DNA of 64,000 nucleotides, taken from positions 110,744 to 174,743 of the forward strand of contig NZ_BMOC01000004.1 of the NCBI RefSeq assembly GCF_014646875.1. Reading direction: 5' to 3'. The first letter of the stretch is position 1; every line of letters begins with the position of its first letter. Of this stretch, positions 1 through 9,217 are shown in pieces. Source of the stretch: Halobellus salinus (lineage in GTDB: Archaea; Halobacteriota; Halobacteria; Halobacteriales; Haloferacaceae). The notes under the pieces were generated by a model. The model had not been told where the DNA came from and searched no databases. It worked only from the letters and a program-made list of their open reading frames with translations. A program made the position numbers and the translations under genes.

Positions 1-356
1 CGGAGTTCGGGTTGGCCGCGGGCGATGTGGTCTACCTCCGGGACGCCTCCGGCGCGGGCCGTTCGACCGCCCAGCGGCTGGCCGATGTCGACCCACGGAT
101 CGTGCTCCGGTCGGGCAGCGGACTCTCGGAGGTGGCGGACCGAATCCTGTTTGAGGCGGGGATCCCGGTCGCGCCCGCCGCCGACATCACGATTCAAGAA
201 GTCGACGAACTCGCGGTCGCCCGCGAGTCCGAGATCGAAGCCGCACTCGGCGACTGGGAGCGCCGCGCCGCGGAACGCCGTCGGGAGCGGAAGGCGTCGA
301 TGGTTGATCAGATCATCTCCGAGCACCGTGCAGAAACGAGAAGCGAGAGCCGGTAG
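1..356 (+). CDS. DUF460 family protein, C-terminal end (partial)
   Basis: The reading frame is open from the window edge (first whole codon at 3) to the stop at 354-356, so about 117 residues of the C-terminus are seen. The visible part has the pattern of the DUF460/COG2433 family of archaeal RNase H-like proteins: an alternating strand-helix segment (VVYLRDASGAGRSTAQRL) and a short basic tail (WERRAAERRRERKASMVDQ). The TTG at 12 is an internal codon, not a start, because coding continues upstream. The biochemical role of the family is poorly known. The next gene is convergent and 51 bp away. Confidence 0.65.
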   Translation, partial: EFGLAAGDVVYLRDASGAGRSTAQRLADVDPRIVLRSGSGLSEVADRILFEAGIPVAPAADITIQEVDELAVARESEIEAALGDWERRAAERRRERKASMVDQIISEHRAETRSESR

Positions 357-407
357 GGGCGGACGAAGCCGCGCGTGGGCGTCGCACGCAGCGGCTGTTC
401 ACGCTGT

Positions 408-995
408 TCACTCCTCGGATCGGGTGTCGATCTCGATCGGCGACGTCGGCTCCTGCTCGCCGAAGCCCGCCGACAACACCCGTGTCAGCGCCTCCTCGAC
501 GGTCTCGTCGGTTTCGGTCACGTCACCGGGGTCGACCTCCATCACGAATCCGGTAGTGATGTTCGGCGCGGTGGGCATGAACAGCACAATCCGGCCGTCG
601 TCGGTGGTCTTGCCTGTTTTGAACGCGGTCGTGCGCATCCCGCTCCAGGGCTCGATCTTCACGGGTTTCTGGAGGTCGTCGGTGCCTGAGACCGCGGTCT
701 CGACCGCCAGCTTCGAGGCGTTGTACAGCACTCGGATCAACGGCACCCGGTTCATCGCGGCGTCGAGGTACGTCTCGAACAGCCGCCCGACCGTGGTCCG
801 CATGAGGTAGCCGACCGACAGTACCAGCATCGTGAAGACGATCACGGCGACGAAAAAGCCGAACGGCTCCCGGAGCCCGCGGATGACGGGGAGGTCGACG
901 ATCTGGGTGTACAGGTAGTTCAACACGAGCAGGATGACGAGGATCGGTGCCAACACGATCAGCCCGCTCGCGAAGTCGCGCCTCCAGGAAGACAT
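408..995 (-). CDS. DUF502 family membrane protein
   Basis: This 195-residue protein has two membrane segments near the N-terminus (about residues 10-29 and 43-63) followed by a soluble domain with the family motifs MNRVPLIRVLYNASK and VLFMPTAPNITTGFVMEVD. These are typical of DUF502, a widespread membrane family of unknown function. The ATG at 995 (MSSWRRDFASG) was chosen over the one at 1013 because family members start just before the first membrane helix and because a TATA-like box lies 25-35 bp upstream of it. It is divergent from carS. Confidence 0.8.
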   Translation of the reverse strand: MSSWRRDFASGLIVLAPILVILLVLNYLYTQIVDLPVIRGLREPFGFFVAVIVFTMLVLSVGYLMRTTVGRLFETYLDAAMNRVPLIRVLYNASKLAVETAVSGTDDLQKPVKIEPWSGMRTTAFKTGKTTDDGRIVLFMPTAPNITTGFVMEVDPGDVTETDETVEEALTRVLSAGFGEQEPTSPIEIDTRSEE

Positions 996-1018
996 CTGCC
1001 GCAACCTACACACGCCCC

Positions 1019-1030
1019 CGGATTAAAATG
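1019..1030 (-). promoter_or_regulatory. TATA box for the DUF502 gene
   Basis: On the minus strand the segment reads CATTTTAATCCG. It sits 25-35 bp before the ATG at 995, the normal distance for a leaderless haloarchaeal transcript. It is too far from carS (86 bp) to be its likely core promoter. Confidence 0.45.
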
Positions 1031-1115
1031 ACCGACCCCGCGGTCCGCGCCGCCGTCCGCACCCACCTCAGCCTGAACCGGGGAGCCTTTGTCGTCGCCG
1101 GTGGAGCCCCCACGT

Positions 1116-1658
1116 ATGCTCCACGCGCTCGTCGCCGTCGCGTTCTGGGCGATGCTGCCGGCGTACGTACCGAACAACGCGGCCGTTCTTGCCGGCGGCG
1201 GTGCGCCCATCGACGGCGGCTGGACGGTCAACGGCCGCCGGCTTCTGGGCGACGGCAAGACCTGGCGCGGGACCGCGGTCGGCACCGCCGCGGGCATCGC
1301 GCTCGCGCTCGCGCTGAATCGGGCCGCTCCGGCCGCCGCCGCGGCGACGGGCGTCTCGCTCCCCACCTTCCCGCCACTCGCCGCGGTCGGGCTCGCGTTC
1401 GGCGCGATGGTCGGCGACATCTCCGCGTCGTTCCTGAAGCGACGCACCGGCCGCGAGCGCGGCGCGGCGTTCCCCATTGTCGACCAACTCGACTTCGTCG
1501 CTGGCGCCCTGGTGTGTGCTGCGCTCCCGGAGTTCGGGTGGGTCACCGACACGTTCACACTCCCCGTGCTGGGGGTCGTGATCGTTCTGACACCCATTCT
1601 TCACGTCGTGACCAACGGGGTCGCGTACCTGCTGGGGCTCAAAGACGAGCCCTACTAA
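1116..1658 (+). CDS. carS: CDP-archaeol synthase
   Basis: CarS transfers CTP to 2,3-di-O-geranylgeranylglyceryl phosphate, giving CDP-archaeol, the activated precursor of archaeal phospholipids. The 180-residue product has the family signature with GGGAPIDGG, then [14 protein letters not shown], in the N-terminal third and later [17 protein letters not shown], plus several membrane helices. The ATG at 1116 gives the usual CarS N-terminus ([20 protein letters not shown]); an upstream GTG at 1089 would add nine residues that do not look conserved. A T-run (cctttttt, 1663-1670) directly after the stop could act as a terminator. Confidence 0.92.
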   Translation: MLHALVAVAFWAMLPAYVPNNAAVLAGGGAPIDGGWTVNGRRLLGDGKTWRGTAVGTAAGIALALALNRAAPAAAAATGVSLPTFPPLAAVGLAFGAMVGDISASFLKRRTGRERGAAFPIVDQLDFVAGALVCAALPEFGWVTDTFTLPVLGVVIVLTPILHVVTNGVAYLLGLKDEPY

Positions 1659-1896
1659 TCCACCTTTTTTATCCAGCGGGTTTCCTCGCTCGGCTCGCTG
1701 CGGGAACCCGCCGGACAAAAAATCCGGATCAAAAAATCCCGCGAGGCTCGCGTTCGCTCGCCTCGCGGTGCTGGTGCTGGCGGCGACCGCCCCGCACCGC
1801 CACGGCTCCCGATACTGCACACTATTCTGCGTTTGTCACCATACCCCTCACCCCGAACCGTCCGGTTTAAGCGGGTTGCCGCCGCCTACTCCACCA
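1659..1896. other. Intergenic region with three hairpins
   Basis: No gene was found. The stretch holds a T-run at 1665-1670 and three inverted repeats: GCGGGTTTCC/GGGAACCCGC (1676-1711, one mismatch), ccgga-aaaaaa-tccgg (about 1711-1728) and CCGCGAGGC/GCCTCGCGG (1739-1768). Together they look like a bidirectional transcription-stop or spacer region before pyrE. Confidence 0.4.
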
Positions 1897-2424
1897 ATGA
1901 CGAACGACGAACTCGTCGCGGCGCTCCGGGAGGCCGACGCGGTCAGGTTCGGGGAGTTCGAGCTCTCCCACGGCGGCACCTCCGACTACTACGTCGACAA
2001 ATACCTCTTCGAGACTGATCCGGGGTGCCTCCGGTCGATTGCGTCGGCGTTCGCCGACCGGCTCGGCGGCAACACGCTCGCGGGTGTCGCCCTGGGTGCG
2101 GTGCCGCTCGTGGCGGTCACGAGCGCCGAAACTGACGCGCCCTACGTCATCGTTCGGAAGGAGGCCAAGGAGTACGGCACCGGCAACCGGATCGAAGGAC
2201 AACTCGCCGACGGCGAGTCGGTTGTGGTGTTGGAGGACATCGCTACCACCGGTCGGAGCGCGCTTGAAGCGGTTGAGGCGCTCCGGGAGGCCGGCGCGAC
2301 GGTCGAGCGGGTGCTCGTCGTTGTCGACCGCAACGAGGGTGCGCGGGGTCTGCTGGCCGACGCCGGCGTGGAACTCGAATCACTGGTGACCGCCGAAGAC
2401 CTCCTCGCAGACGGACGAGACTGA
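1897..2424 (+). CDS. pyrE: Orotate phosphoribosyltransferase
   Basis: This enzyme makes orotidine 5'-phosphate from orotate and PRPP in pyrimidine synthesis. The 175-residue protein carries the PRPP-binding loop [13 protein letters not shown] (residues about 109-121), the orotate-binding region [16 protein letters not shown] near the N-terminus and [15 protein letters not shown] in the centre. It closely resembles the haloarchaeal PyrE2 type. The ATG at 1897 gives the family N-terminus [10 protein letters not shown]; the longer in-frame extension reads through the hairpin region and is not credible. The next gene encodes an HTH protein with a related phosphoribosyltransferase domain. Confidence 0.93.
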   Translation: MTNDELVAALREADAVRFGEFELSHGGTSDYYVDKYLFETDPGCLRSIASAFADRLGGNTLAGVALGAVPLVAVTSAETDAPYVIVRKEAKEYGTGNRIEGQLADGESVVVLEDIATTGRSALEAVEALREAGATVERVLVVVDRNEGARGLLADAGVELESLVTAEDLLADGRD

Positions 2425-2477
2425 GCGTCCCCCGGACGAAAACGCACGTTCGTGGTGTTTCAGCCCTCATTTCGGAT

Positions 2478-2491
2478 CGGTATATTCATAC
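2478..2491 (+). promoter_or_regulatory. TATA box of the HTH-phosphoribosyltransferase gene
   Basis: The sequence cggtatattcatac ends about 25 bp before the ATG at 2516, as expected for a leaderless promoter. The following bases (attcatacatacgaat, 2484-2499) form an imperfect dyad that could be an operator, possibly for autoregulation; that is inference. Confidence 0.5.
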
Positions 2492-2515
2492 ATACGAATC
2501 GTCCCAGGATGACGT

Positions 2516-3235
2516 ATGAACAGAGCGGAGAAGGCGGCGCTCCAACTCCAGGCGGTCGCGATCCTGCGGATGCTCAAACAGACCCGGACTTACGACGAAC
2601 TCGCCGACTTCACGGGCCTCCCCGCCGGCGACCTCAACCGGTACGTCAACGGCCACGTCCTCCCGGGGACCCAGCGCGCCCACGACCTCGTCGCGCGCAC
2701 CGGCCGCGACGCCCTGACCGCCGAACTCGAAGCCCGAATCGAGTCCGACGACGGGGGGTACGTCGACAACTCAGCGGTGGTGTTCGACCAGACCTTCCTC
2801 GATCTGGTCGCGCCTGTCGCCGCCAACACCCTTGAGTTCGACCGGCCGGACGTGGTCCTGACCGCCGCCACCGACGGCATCACCCTCGGTGCCGCGATGG
2901 CGAGTCACTTCGACGCCCGCGTCGCCTACGCAAAAAAGACAAAGGAAACAGCCGTCGAGGAGTTCATCGAATCCCGTCAGCGCGTCTCCCCGGGGATGGA
3001 ACTCACATACTACCTTCCGGCCCGGGCGTTGTCCCCGACCGACACCGTCCTGGTGGTCGACGACCTCATCCGGTCGGGGGAGACCCAAACCCTGCTTCTC
3101 GACATCGCTGACCAGGCCGAGACGACGGTGGCGGGCGTCCTCGCGCTCATCGCGGTCGGGGGGGACGGCCTCGATCGCGTGCGTGGACTCACCGACGCCC
3201 CTGTCGGTGCGCTCTCGACGTTCGCTCCCGAGTGA
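2516..3235 (+). CDS. gfcR: HTH-phosphoribosyltransferase transcription regulator (GfcR type)
   Basis: The 239-residue protein joins an N-terminal helix-turn-helix (residues about 8-55, TYDELADFTGLPAGDLNRYV) to a C-terminal type I phosphoribosyltransferase domain with the PRPP loop VLVVDDLIRSGET (about 178-190). In Haloferax a protein of this architecture, once annotated as a PyrE, is the regulator GfcR that activates sugar-catabolic and glycolytic genes. The same architecture is also annotated as a purine operon regulator, and the purine permease gene downstream would fit that role too. The regulator class is sure; the regulon in this organism is inference. Confidence 0.75.
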   Translation: MNRAEKAALQLQAVAILRMLKQTRTYDELADFTGLPAGDLNRYVNGHVLPGTQRAHDLVARTGRDALTAELEARIESDDGGYVDNSAVVFDQTFLDLVAPVAANTLEFDRPDVVLTAATDGITLGAAMASHFDARVAYAKKTKETAVEEFIESRQRVSPGMELTYYLPARALSPTDTVLVVDDLIRSGETQTLLLDIADQAETTVAGVLALIAVGGDGLDRVRGLTDAPVGALSTFAPE

Positions 3236-3322
3236 CCACGTAGCGCCGCGGCGCGACCGACCGCCACGAGGACCGATGGAAACGTTTATCGACCTGATGT
3301 CGGCTATGCTCAGACGTGTATT

Positions 3323-4711
3323 ATGGGCCTGGCTGATTCCCTCTCAGACCGTTTCGGTATCCAAGATCATGGATCATCCGTCCGGACCGAACTCCTCGCA
3401 GGCGCGACGACATTCCTGACGATGTCATACATCGTCGTGGTTAACCCCGCGATCCTCTCGGGCGCGATCACGCCACAGGGGGTCCCCCAGGGAGAGGTGC
3501 AGTCGATGCTCGCTGTCGTGACGATCATCGCGGCGGCGACAGCGACGCTCGTGATGGCGCTGTACGCCAACCGCCCGTTCGCCCAGGCGCCCGGGTTGGG
3601 ACTGAACGCCTTCTTCGCGTTCACCGTTGTGGGCGCACTCGGCGTCCCGTGGCAGACCGCCCTCGCTGCGGTCGTGGTTGAGGGGCTCCTCTTCGTCGCG
3701 CTCACAGCGATCGGCGCACGAGAGTACGTGATCGGGCTGTTCCCGAACCCGGTGAAGTTCGCGGTCGGGACGGGTATCGGACTGTTTCTCGCCATCATTG
3801 GGTTGCAGGCGATGGGGATCGTTGTCGCCGACGAGGCGACGCTCATCACCCTCGGGTCGGTCGCGTCGAACCCCGTGGCGATTCTGTCGGTGCTCGGGCT
3901 GTTCCTCACGCTGGGGCTCTACGCCCGCGACGTTCCCGGATCGATCATCATCGGGATCGCCGCGACCACCGTGGCCGGGTGGGCTCTCACGCGGTTCGGC
4001 CCCGTTGCCCCCGATGCCGGGCTGGTCGCAGGCACCACCACGGTCACCTACGACATCACCCCGCTCGCGGGCGCGTTCGTCTCCGGGCTCGCGAACGTCG
4101 AGGCGTTCACCTTCGCCCTGGTGGTGTTCACGTTCTTCTTCGTCGACTTCTTCGACACCGCCGGGACGCTGGTCGGCGTCGGCCAGGCCGGGGGGTTCCT
4201 CGACGAGACCGGCGAACTCCCCGACATCGACCGGCCGCTCATGGCCGACGCGATCGGGACGACCGTCGGCGGGGCGCTGGGCACCTCGACGGTGACCACC
4301 TACATCGAGTCCGCCTCCGGGGTTGAGGAGGGCGGCCGGACCGGGCTGACCGCGCTCACGGTCGCGGGTCTGTTCGTCGCCTCGTTGGCCTTGGTCCCGC
4401 TCGCGGCCGCGATCCCGCTGTATGCCTCCCACATCGCGCTTGTCGTGATCGGGGTCGTCATGCTCCGGAACGTCATCGACATCGAGTGGAACGACCTCAC
4501 TCACTCCATTCCCGCAGGGATGACGATCCTGATCATGCCCTTTACGTACTCTATCGCCTACGGGATCGCGGCGGGAGTCGTGTCGTACCCGCTTGTCAAA
4601 CTCGCCGCCGGCGAGGGCCGCGACGTCCGCGCCGGCCACTGGGCGCTCGCGGGTGCGTTCGTGGTCTACTTCGTCGTCCGCACCGGCGGGGTGCTCACGG
4701 GGCAACTGTAG
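3323..4711 (+). CDS. NCS2 family purine permease (AzgA type)
   Basis: This is a 462-residue integral membrane transporter with about 12-14 hydrophobic segments. The N-terminus (RTELLAGATTFLTMSYIVVV NPAIL, broken here) and the segments PGLGLNAFFAF, FPNPVKFAVGTGIG and FFFVDFFDTAGTLVG are those of the AzgA-like branch of the NCS2 family, which imports adenine, guanine or hypoxanthine by cation symport. A TATA-like element (aacgtttatc, 3281-3290) lies about 35 bp before the start. The neighbour upstream is a phosphoribosyltransferase-type regulator, so control by nucleotide status is plausible. The exact substrate cannot be told from sequence. Confidence 0.88.
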   Translation: MGLADSLSDRFGIQDHGSSVRTELLAGATTFLTMSYIVVVNPAILSGAITPQGVPQGEVQSMLAVVTIIAAATATLVMALYANRPFAQAPGLGLNAFFAFTVVGALGVPWQTALAAVVVEGLLFVALTAIGAREYVIGLFPNPVKFAVGTGIGLFLAIIGLQAMGIVVADEATLITLGSVASNPVAILSVLGLFLTLGLYARDVPGSIIIGIAATTVAGWALTRFGPVAPDAGLVAGTTTVTYDITPLAGAFVSGLANVEAFTFALVVFTFFFVDFFDTAGTLVGVGQAGGFLDETGELPDIDRPLMADAIGTTVGGALGTSTVTTYIESASGVEEGGRTGLTALTVAGLFVASLALVPLAAAIPLYASHIALVVIGVVMLRNVIDIEWNDLTHSIPAGMTILIMPFTYSIAYGIAAGVVSYPLVKLAAGEGRDVRAGHWALAGAFVVYFVVRTGGVLTGQL

Positions 4712-4928
4712 CGTCGCCAGTCGTCGCCAGGTTCCTCCGTCTGTCGTGTGACCGATCACGCCGTGACCTGGCGGGTCCCGCGTCGTCCGCCGGGGCCCGC
4801 CGGCTGGCGTCTCACCCCCGGTAGATACGACCACGCTCGCACAAAGAACGCTCAGGAGCCGTTTCCGCTGCTACCCGGTACCTCCCCGGACCGGAAGTCA
4901 TTCATAACCGACACACACACTCGGAGAC

Positions 4929-6344
4929 GTGAGAGCTCCCGCTTTCTCCCGGGCGAACGCGGTCCGGTTGGTCATCCTCGTCGCCGTTGTCGGCCTCCTC
5001 GCACCCTCTGCGGTGTCGGCACTCACGTACGACCCAGCAGAGACGACCGACCTCGAACAGGGGACGGTCGCCGAGTCCGCAAACGACTCGACCGTGATCA
5101 GCGTCCAAGGGTACACCTTTCAGGGCAACACCAACCCGAAGAAGCCCGCCCGGCTTGTCTCGGTGGGCGAGCGCGGCGACCTGGGGTGGACCCACGACGA
5201 CACCGTCGGCGGCAGTGCGTGGTTCTTCGATGTCGACCCGATGCCGAACGGGAACCTGTTGGTCTCCTCCCCACGGGCGGGCGACACCGTCGTCTTCGAG
5301 CTTGACCCCGACACCCGAAAGCGGGTCTGGCAGGAGCGGTTCGACATGACCGACACCCACGACGTCGCGTATCTCGGCGACGACCGCATCGCGGTCGCAA
5401 ACATGCGCGAGTGGAACGAGTCGACGGGCGTCAGCGACGACCGGGTCGTGGTCTACAACCGCTCGTCGGGCGAGTTCACCTGGGAGTGGTATTTCCGGAA
5501 CCACTACCCCGAGAGCACCGACGGCGGCTACAGCGAGGACTGGACCCACGTCAACGACGTCGACCCGGTCGGCGACGGTCGGCTCCTGCTGTCGCCCCGC
5601 AACTTCGACCAGGCCATCGTCGTCGATATGGAATCGAAAGAGGTCGTCGAGCGGCTGGGGAGCGACCAGAACTACGACGTGCTCCGGGAGCAGCACAATC
5701 CCGACTGGCTCGAAAGCGAGAACGGCACGCCCACGATGCTGGTCGCCGACAGCGAGAACAACCGCGTCGTCGAGTACGCGAAGGAAGACGGCGAGTGGGT
5801 CCGGACCTGGGAGGTCGGCGCCGAGTCGCTCAACTGGCCGCGTGACGCCGACCGCCTCCGCAACGGCAACACCCTGATCACGGACACGCTCAACCACCGC
5901 GTGATGGAGGTCACGCCGACCGGTGAGGTCGTGTGGGAGTACTACGCCACCTGGGGCCCGTACGACGCCGAGCGGATGGGTACGCCCCCCGAGTCCTCCG
6001 GGCCGACAATCCGAGACATGAACGCCAGCGGCTCGTACGCCATCACCGGGAGCGCGAACCTCACCGCCGGCGGCGGCGGCAGCGTCGGGTTCGACGGCCG
6101 GGTCCGTGCCACGTTCGCCGACACACTATTGGAAGAACCGATGAACGAGTTCGCCACACGGTGGGCGCACGTCACGCCGTGGCTCCGACCAGTGTGGATG
6201 ACCGGATGGGACCTCGCGTGGACGATCGGCGCCGCCCTGATCGGGCTCGCGTGGGCGGGCGGGGAGGTGGTCGTCCACAGGCGGCGGCTCCTCGCCGGCG
6301 GTCGACGCCTCCCCGCAACCCTCCGGGAACGGTTCGGCGAATAG
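4929..6344 (+). CDS. Arylsulfotransferase-like secreted beta-propeller protein
   Basis: The 471-residue product begins with a signal or anchor segment (VRLVILVAVVGLLAPSAVSA, residues about 11-31), continues as a repeated beta-propeller (motifs WTHDDTVGGSAWFFDVDPMP, HDVAYLGDDRIAVANM, WTHVNDVDPVGDGRLLLSPR, NWPRDADRLRNGNTLITDT) and ends with one membrane helix (about 428-448). This is the layout of haloarchaeal proteins assigned to the arylsulfotransferase (ASST) family, which in bacteria moves sulfate between phenols. No biochemical role is shown for the archaeal members. The start is a GTG. Confidence 0.7.
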   Translation: MRAPAFSRANAVRLVILVAVVGLLAPSAVSALTYDPAETTDLEQGTVAESANDSTVISVQGYTFQGNTNPKKPARLVSVGERGDLGWTHDDTVGGSAWFFDVDPMPNGNLLVSSPRAGDTVVFELDPDTRKRVWQERFDMTDTHDVAYLGDDRIAVANMREWNESTGVSDDRVVVYNRSSGEFTWEWYFRNHYPESTDGGYSEDWTHVNDVDPVGDGRLLLSPRNFDQAIVVDMESKEVVERLGSDQNYDVLREQHNPDWLESENGTPTMLVADSENNRVVEYAKEDGEWVRTWEVGAESLNWPRDADRLRNGNTLITDTLNHRVMEVTPTGEVVWEYYATWGPYDAERMGTPPESSGPTIRDMNASGSYAITGSANLTAGGGGSVGFDGRVRATFADTLLEEPMNEFATRWAHVTPWLRPVWMTGWDLAWTIGAALIGLAWAGGEVVVHRRRLLAGGRRLPATLRERFGE

Positions 6345-6422
6345 CCGCCACACCGCGTCTCCCGTGTGCCCGTCGTACACTCGACCCCGTGATTCTTTAG
6401 CGCCGACCCCCTACAACCGGTG

Positions 6423-6680
6423 ATGGCAAACCTCACGCTGTACGAACTCGAAGGCTGCCCGTACTGTGCGAAAGTGATCTCCAAACTCGACGAACTCGAG
6501 CTGGAGTACGACTCGATCATGGTCCCCTCGGCGCACAGCGAGCGCACCGAGGTCGAGGCGGTCAGCGACCAGACCGGCGTTCCGGTCCTTGTCGACGAGG
6601 AACACGACGTCGAGGGGATGCCCGAGAGCGACGACATCGTCGCGTACCTCGAAACGACGTACGGCAACGCCGCGAACTGA
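6423..6680 (+). CDS. Glutaredoxin-like protein (CPYC)
   Basis: This is an 85-residue thioredoxin-fold protein with the glutaredoxin dithiol motif CPYC at residues 12-15, the cis-proline region TGVPVLVDE and the C-terminal GST-N-like helix SDDIVAYLETTYG. It should work in thiol-disulfide exchange, in haloarchaea probably with gamma-glutamylcysteine rather than glutathione (known for the group). The ATG at 6423 is preferred to the GTG at 6420. A paralog with CPFC lies at 37519-37788. Confidence 0.85.
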   Translation: MANLTLYELEGCPYCAKVISKLDELELEYDSIMVPSAHSERTEVEAVSDQTGVPVLVDEEHDVEGMPESDDIVAYLETTYGNAAN

Positions 6681-6759
6681 CCGGCGCTGGGCGACTCCGC
6701 CGTTTTCGACACGCTTGCGGACGACAGCCGCGGGCCCGCGCAGCGATTCCTCCTGCCGA

Positions 6760-7737
6760 CTACGCTTCGCTGGGTTCCTGCGACCGATCCCGGATGAGGT
6801 CGCGGATCTCCTCGGGGTCGTCGATCGCAGCCAACTCCCCGCAGCCGACAAGGGCGGTCCCCTTGACCGAGTCGCGCTTCGAGTCGCCCTCGGTGAAGTA
6901 GACCGATCGGGTCCGCGTCACCTCGCCGAGTGAGGACATGATCCGGGCGCGTTTCTCCGCGCTCCGGGTGAACGCGGAGTGGCCGGTGAGCATCCGCGCG
7001 AAGCCGCGTCGCCCCCCGTCGTCCTCGCTGACGGCTTTAAACGGGGCGCGGGCGGTGGGGTGGACGGTGAAACCCGCACGCGTCAGGACCGTCACGACGT
7101 GTTCGTCGTCGGACTCGGGGTCGGGGTCGTCCGGCGTCGGCTCGGCGTCACGGACCTCGTCGGCGCCGTCAATCACGTCGACCGGGCTGGAAAACGGCTG
7201 GTCGAACATCTTCTCGAGTTGGATTGCGACCTCGATGCTCGCGTTCATGCCGTCCTCGTATTTCGAGACCGTTCGCCGGGAGACGCCGAGTTCCGACGCG
7301 AGTTGGCCCAGGCTCCACCCGCGTTCCTCACGTTCGTCAGCCAGGAGGTCGCCGTCGATGTTGACGTAGTGGCCGCCCGGAGCGGCGTAGATCAGCGGCG
7401 GGACCCCCTCGACGAACAGCTCGAGCGCGGTGTCCGGGTTGAGCACAGGAACTCCGTGGCGGAAGTACACCACGCCCGGCTTTAGGTCCTCGTCACGGGC
7501 GCGGAGTCCGACCACCATCGGTGTCGCGTTCAGATACGCCCCGAGGCGGCGCATCTCCCCGCCGGTGGTCCCGTCGAACGCGTCGATGTTCCCCAACACC
7601 TTCAGCAGCACTAGGTCCTCGCCACGCCGCGCGGCGACGTCGAAGCTCTTGGGACGGATGGCGCACCGGTCGCTGACGAGGAACCCGGCGTCCTCGAGCA
7701 TCGCTGTGACGTTTCCGACCAGTGCAGACCGAGACAT
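6760..7737 (-). CDS. Archaeal HTH transcription regulator (COG1395 type)
   Basis: The 325-residue protein has an N-terminal alpha/beta domain ([20 protein letters not shown], then [19 protein letters not shown]) and a central Xre-type helix-turn-helix ([20 protein letters not shown] followed by SKYEDG, about residues 137-165). The C-terminus ([20 protein letters not shown]) repeats the N-terminal theme. This matches the conserved archaeal regulator family of unknown target. The ATG at 7737 fits the family start and has a TATA box 25-32 bp upstream; longer in-frame starts read through that promoter. Confidence 0.8.
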   Translation of the reverse strand: MSRSALVGNVTAMLEDAGFLVSDRCAIRPKSFDVAARRGEDLVLLKVLGNIDAFDGTTGGEMRRLGAYLNATPMVVGLRARDEDLKPGVVYFRHGVPVLNPDTALELFVEGVPPLIYAAPGGHYVNIDGDLLADEREERGWSLGQLASELGVSRRTVSKYEDGMNASIEVAIQLEKMFDQPFSSPVDVIDGADEVRDAEPTPDDPDPESDDEHVVTVLTRAGFTVHPTARAPFKAVSEDDGGRRGFARMLTGHSAFTRSAEKRARIMSSLGEVTRTRSVYFTEGDSKRDSVKGTALVGCGELAAIDDPEEIRDLIRDRSQEPSEA

Positions 7738-7760
7738 ACCTGTATATAGTTTACGGAGCG

Positions 7761-7769
7761 CATATATAC
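7761..7769 (-). promoter_or_regulatory. TATA box of the HTH regulator gene
   Basis: The minus strand reads GTATATATG, 24-32 bp before the ATG at 7737. A second AT-rich stretch (tgtatatag, 7741-7749) lies right at the likely transcription start and could be part of an autoregulatory site. Confidence 0.5.
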
Positions 7770-7921
7770 GTTGTGCCGCCGATTCCGGGCTTGTCGGCCG
7801 GTTTCCCGGGCTTTCGGACGCCCGTGGCGCGGCGAGCCGACCCCGCGCCGCCGCCTGCAACCTCTGCCCACACCGCCGGGACCCGAAACGGGTTAGCCCC
7901 CGCCCCGACTATTCCAGCGGG

Positions 7922-9199
7922 ATGACGGTTATCGGGGTGGACGACACCGACTCACGGACACGAGGGATGTGTACGACCTACCTTGCGACGCGGCTGGCAG
8001 CGCGGCTCGGCGCCGACGGCGCGAGCGTTCGCCGGAAGCTCTTGATCCGGCTCAACCCCGCGGTTGAGCACAAGACCCGCGGTAACGCCGCGCTCGCGCT
8101 CCACACCGACGCCGACCCCGACCGTGCCCTCTCGCTCGCGGCCGCGGAGCTGGACCCGCTCGCAGAGACCGACGACCCCCGAACCAGCCCCGGCGTCGTT
8201 GTCGCCCCCGGCAGTCCCGACGAGGTTCCGAACGCGGTCCGGTCGTTCTCCCGCCGGGCGGTTCGTGACATCCTCGACCGCGAGTCGGCGGTCGACCTCG
8301 CGGATCGTGTGGGCTACCGCCACCGCGGGTGGTCCGGGGGTCGAGGGCAGATCGGCGCGCTCGCGGCGGTCGGCGCGTGGGGCGCAAACGGCACGTGGAC
8401 CCACGAACGTATCGCCTACCGGGAGTTCGATCGGTGCGGAACGCCACGAGAGGTCGACGAGGCGTCGGTGTTCGACGCGGCCGAAGCGGCGTATCCGACG
8501 GTGTGGGACACAGTCGATCGGACGGCCGGCGAGGCGGTCTGCGTCCCGAACGCCCCCGGCCCAATCCTGTATGGCATCCGCGGCGACGACCCCGACGCGG
8601 TTGAAGCCGTCGCCGACCGGATCCGAAGTGAGCCGGTCGAGCGGGCGGCGACGTTTCTGACGAACCAGGGGACCGACGCCCACCTCCGGGACGGCACTGT
8701 TGGGGATCTCCGCGACGGCGGCGCCTACCGCGTCGACGGGACCGTCGCATCGGACCCGGAAACCCGACAGGGTGGTCACGTCTTCTTCGCGCTCCGGGAC
8801 CGGTCCGACCCAGCCTCCCGGGTCGATTGCGTTGCGTTCGAGCCCACGAAGCGGTTCCGGGACCGGATCCGCGGGCTCCGACCGGGCGATGACCTCACCG
8901 TCTGCGGCGAGGTGAGCGGCGGGACGGTCAAACTCGAGAAGTTCGCCGTTCGGTCGCTGCGCCGCACCGAATCCACGACACCCACCTGCAGCGGTTGCGG
9001 CCGGACGATGGAGAGCGCCGGCCGCGACCAGGGGTACCGGTGCCGCGACTGCGGCACTACCGCCGCGGAGCGGGCGACGGTCACGCTCGACCGCGACCTC
9101 GAAGTCGGGTGGTACGAAGTCCCGCCCCGTGCGCGCCGCCACATCGCGAAGCCGCTGGTCCGCGGGGGGTTCGACGCGCCGGCCCACCCGGAGCGGTGA
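7922..9199 (+). CDS. tiaS: tRNA(Ile2) 2-agmatinylcytidine synthetase
   Basis: TiaS joins agmatine to C34 of tRNA-Ile(CAU), so that the anticodon reads AUA. The 425-residue protein starts with the family signature MTVIGVDDTDSRTRGMCTTY, carries the conserved block RLNPAVEHKTRGNAA and later GYRHRGWSGGRGQIGALAAVG, an OB-fold region (about 270-340), and a zinc ribbon CSGCGR/CRDCG (about 356-380). Length and order agree with known archaeal TiaS. The start ATG at 7922 gives the canonical N-terminus. Confidence 0.95.
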   Translation: MTVIGVDDTDSRTRGMCTTYLATRLAARLGADGASVRRKLLIRLNPAVEHKTRGNAALALHTDADPDRALSLAAAELDPLAETDDPRTSPGVVVAPGSPDEVPNAVRSFSRRAVRDILDRESAVDLADRVGYRHRGWSGGRGQIGALAAVGAWGANGTWTHERIAYREFDRCGTPREVDEASVFDAAEAAYPTVWDTVDRTAGEAVCVPNAPGPILYGIRGDDPDAVEAVADRIRSEPVERAATFLTNQGTDAHLRDGTVGDLRDGGAYRVDGTVASDPETRQGGHVFFALRDRSDPASRVDCVAFEPTKRFRDRIRGLRPGDDLTVCGEVSGGTVKLEKFAVRSLRRTESTTPTCSGCGRTMESAGRDQGYRCRDCGTTAAERATVTLDRDLEVGWYEVPPRARRHIAKPLVRGGFDAPAHPER

Positions 9200-9217
9200 G
9201 TCACCCGCAGTGCCCCG

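Noticed and set aside
3425..4834. 469-codon minus-strand frame over the NCS2 gene
   Set aside because: The composition (Gly, Arg, Asp, Glu) is that of a reverse-complement frame; the plus strand encodes a clear transporter.
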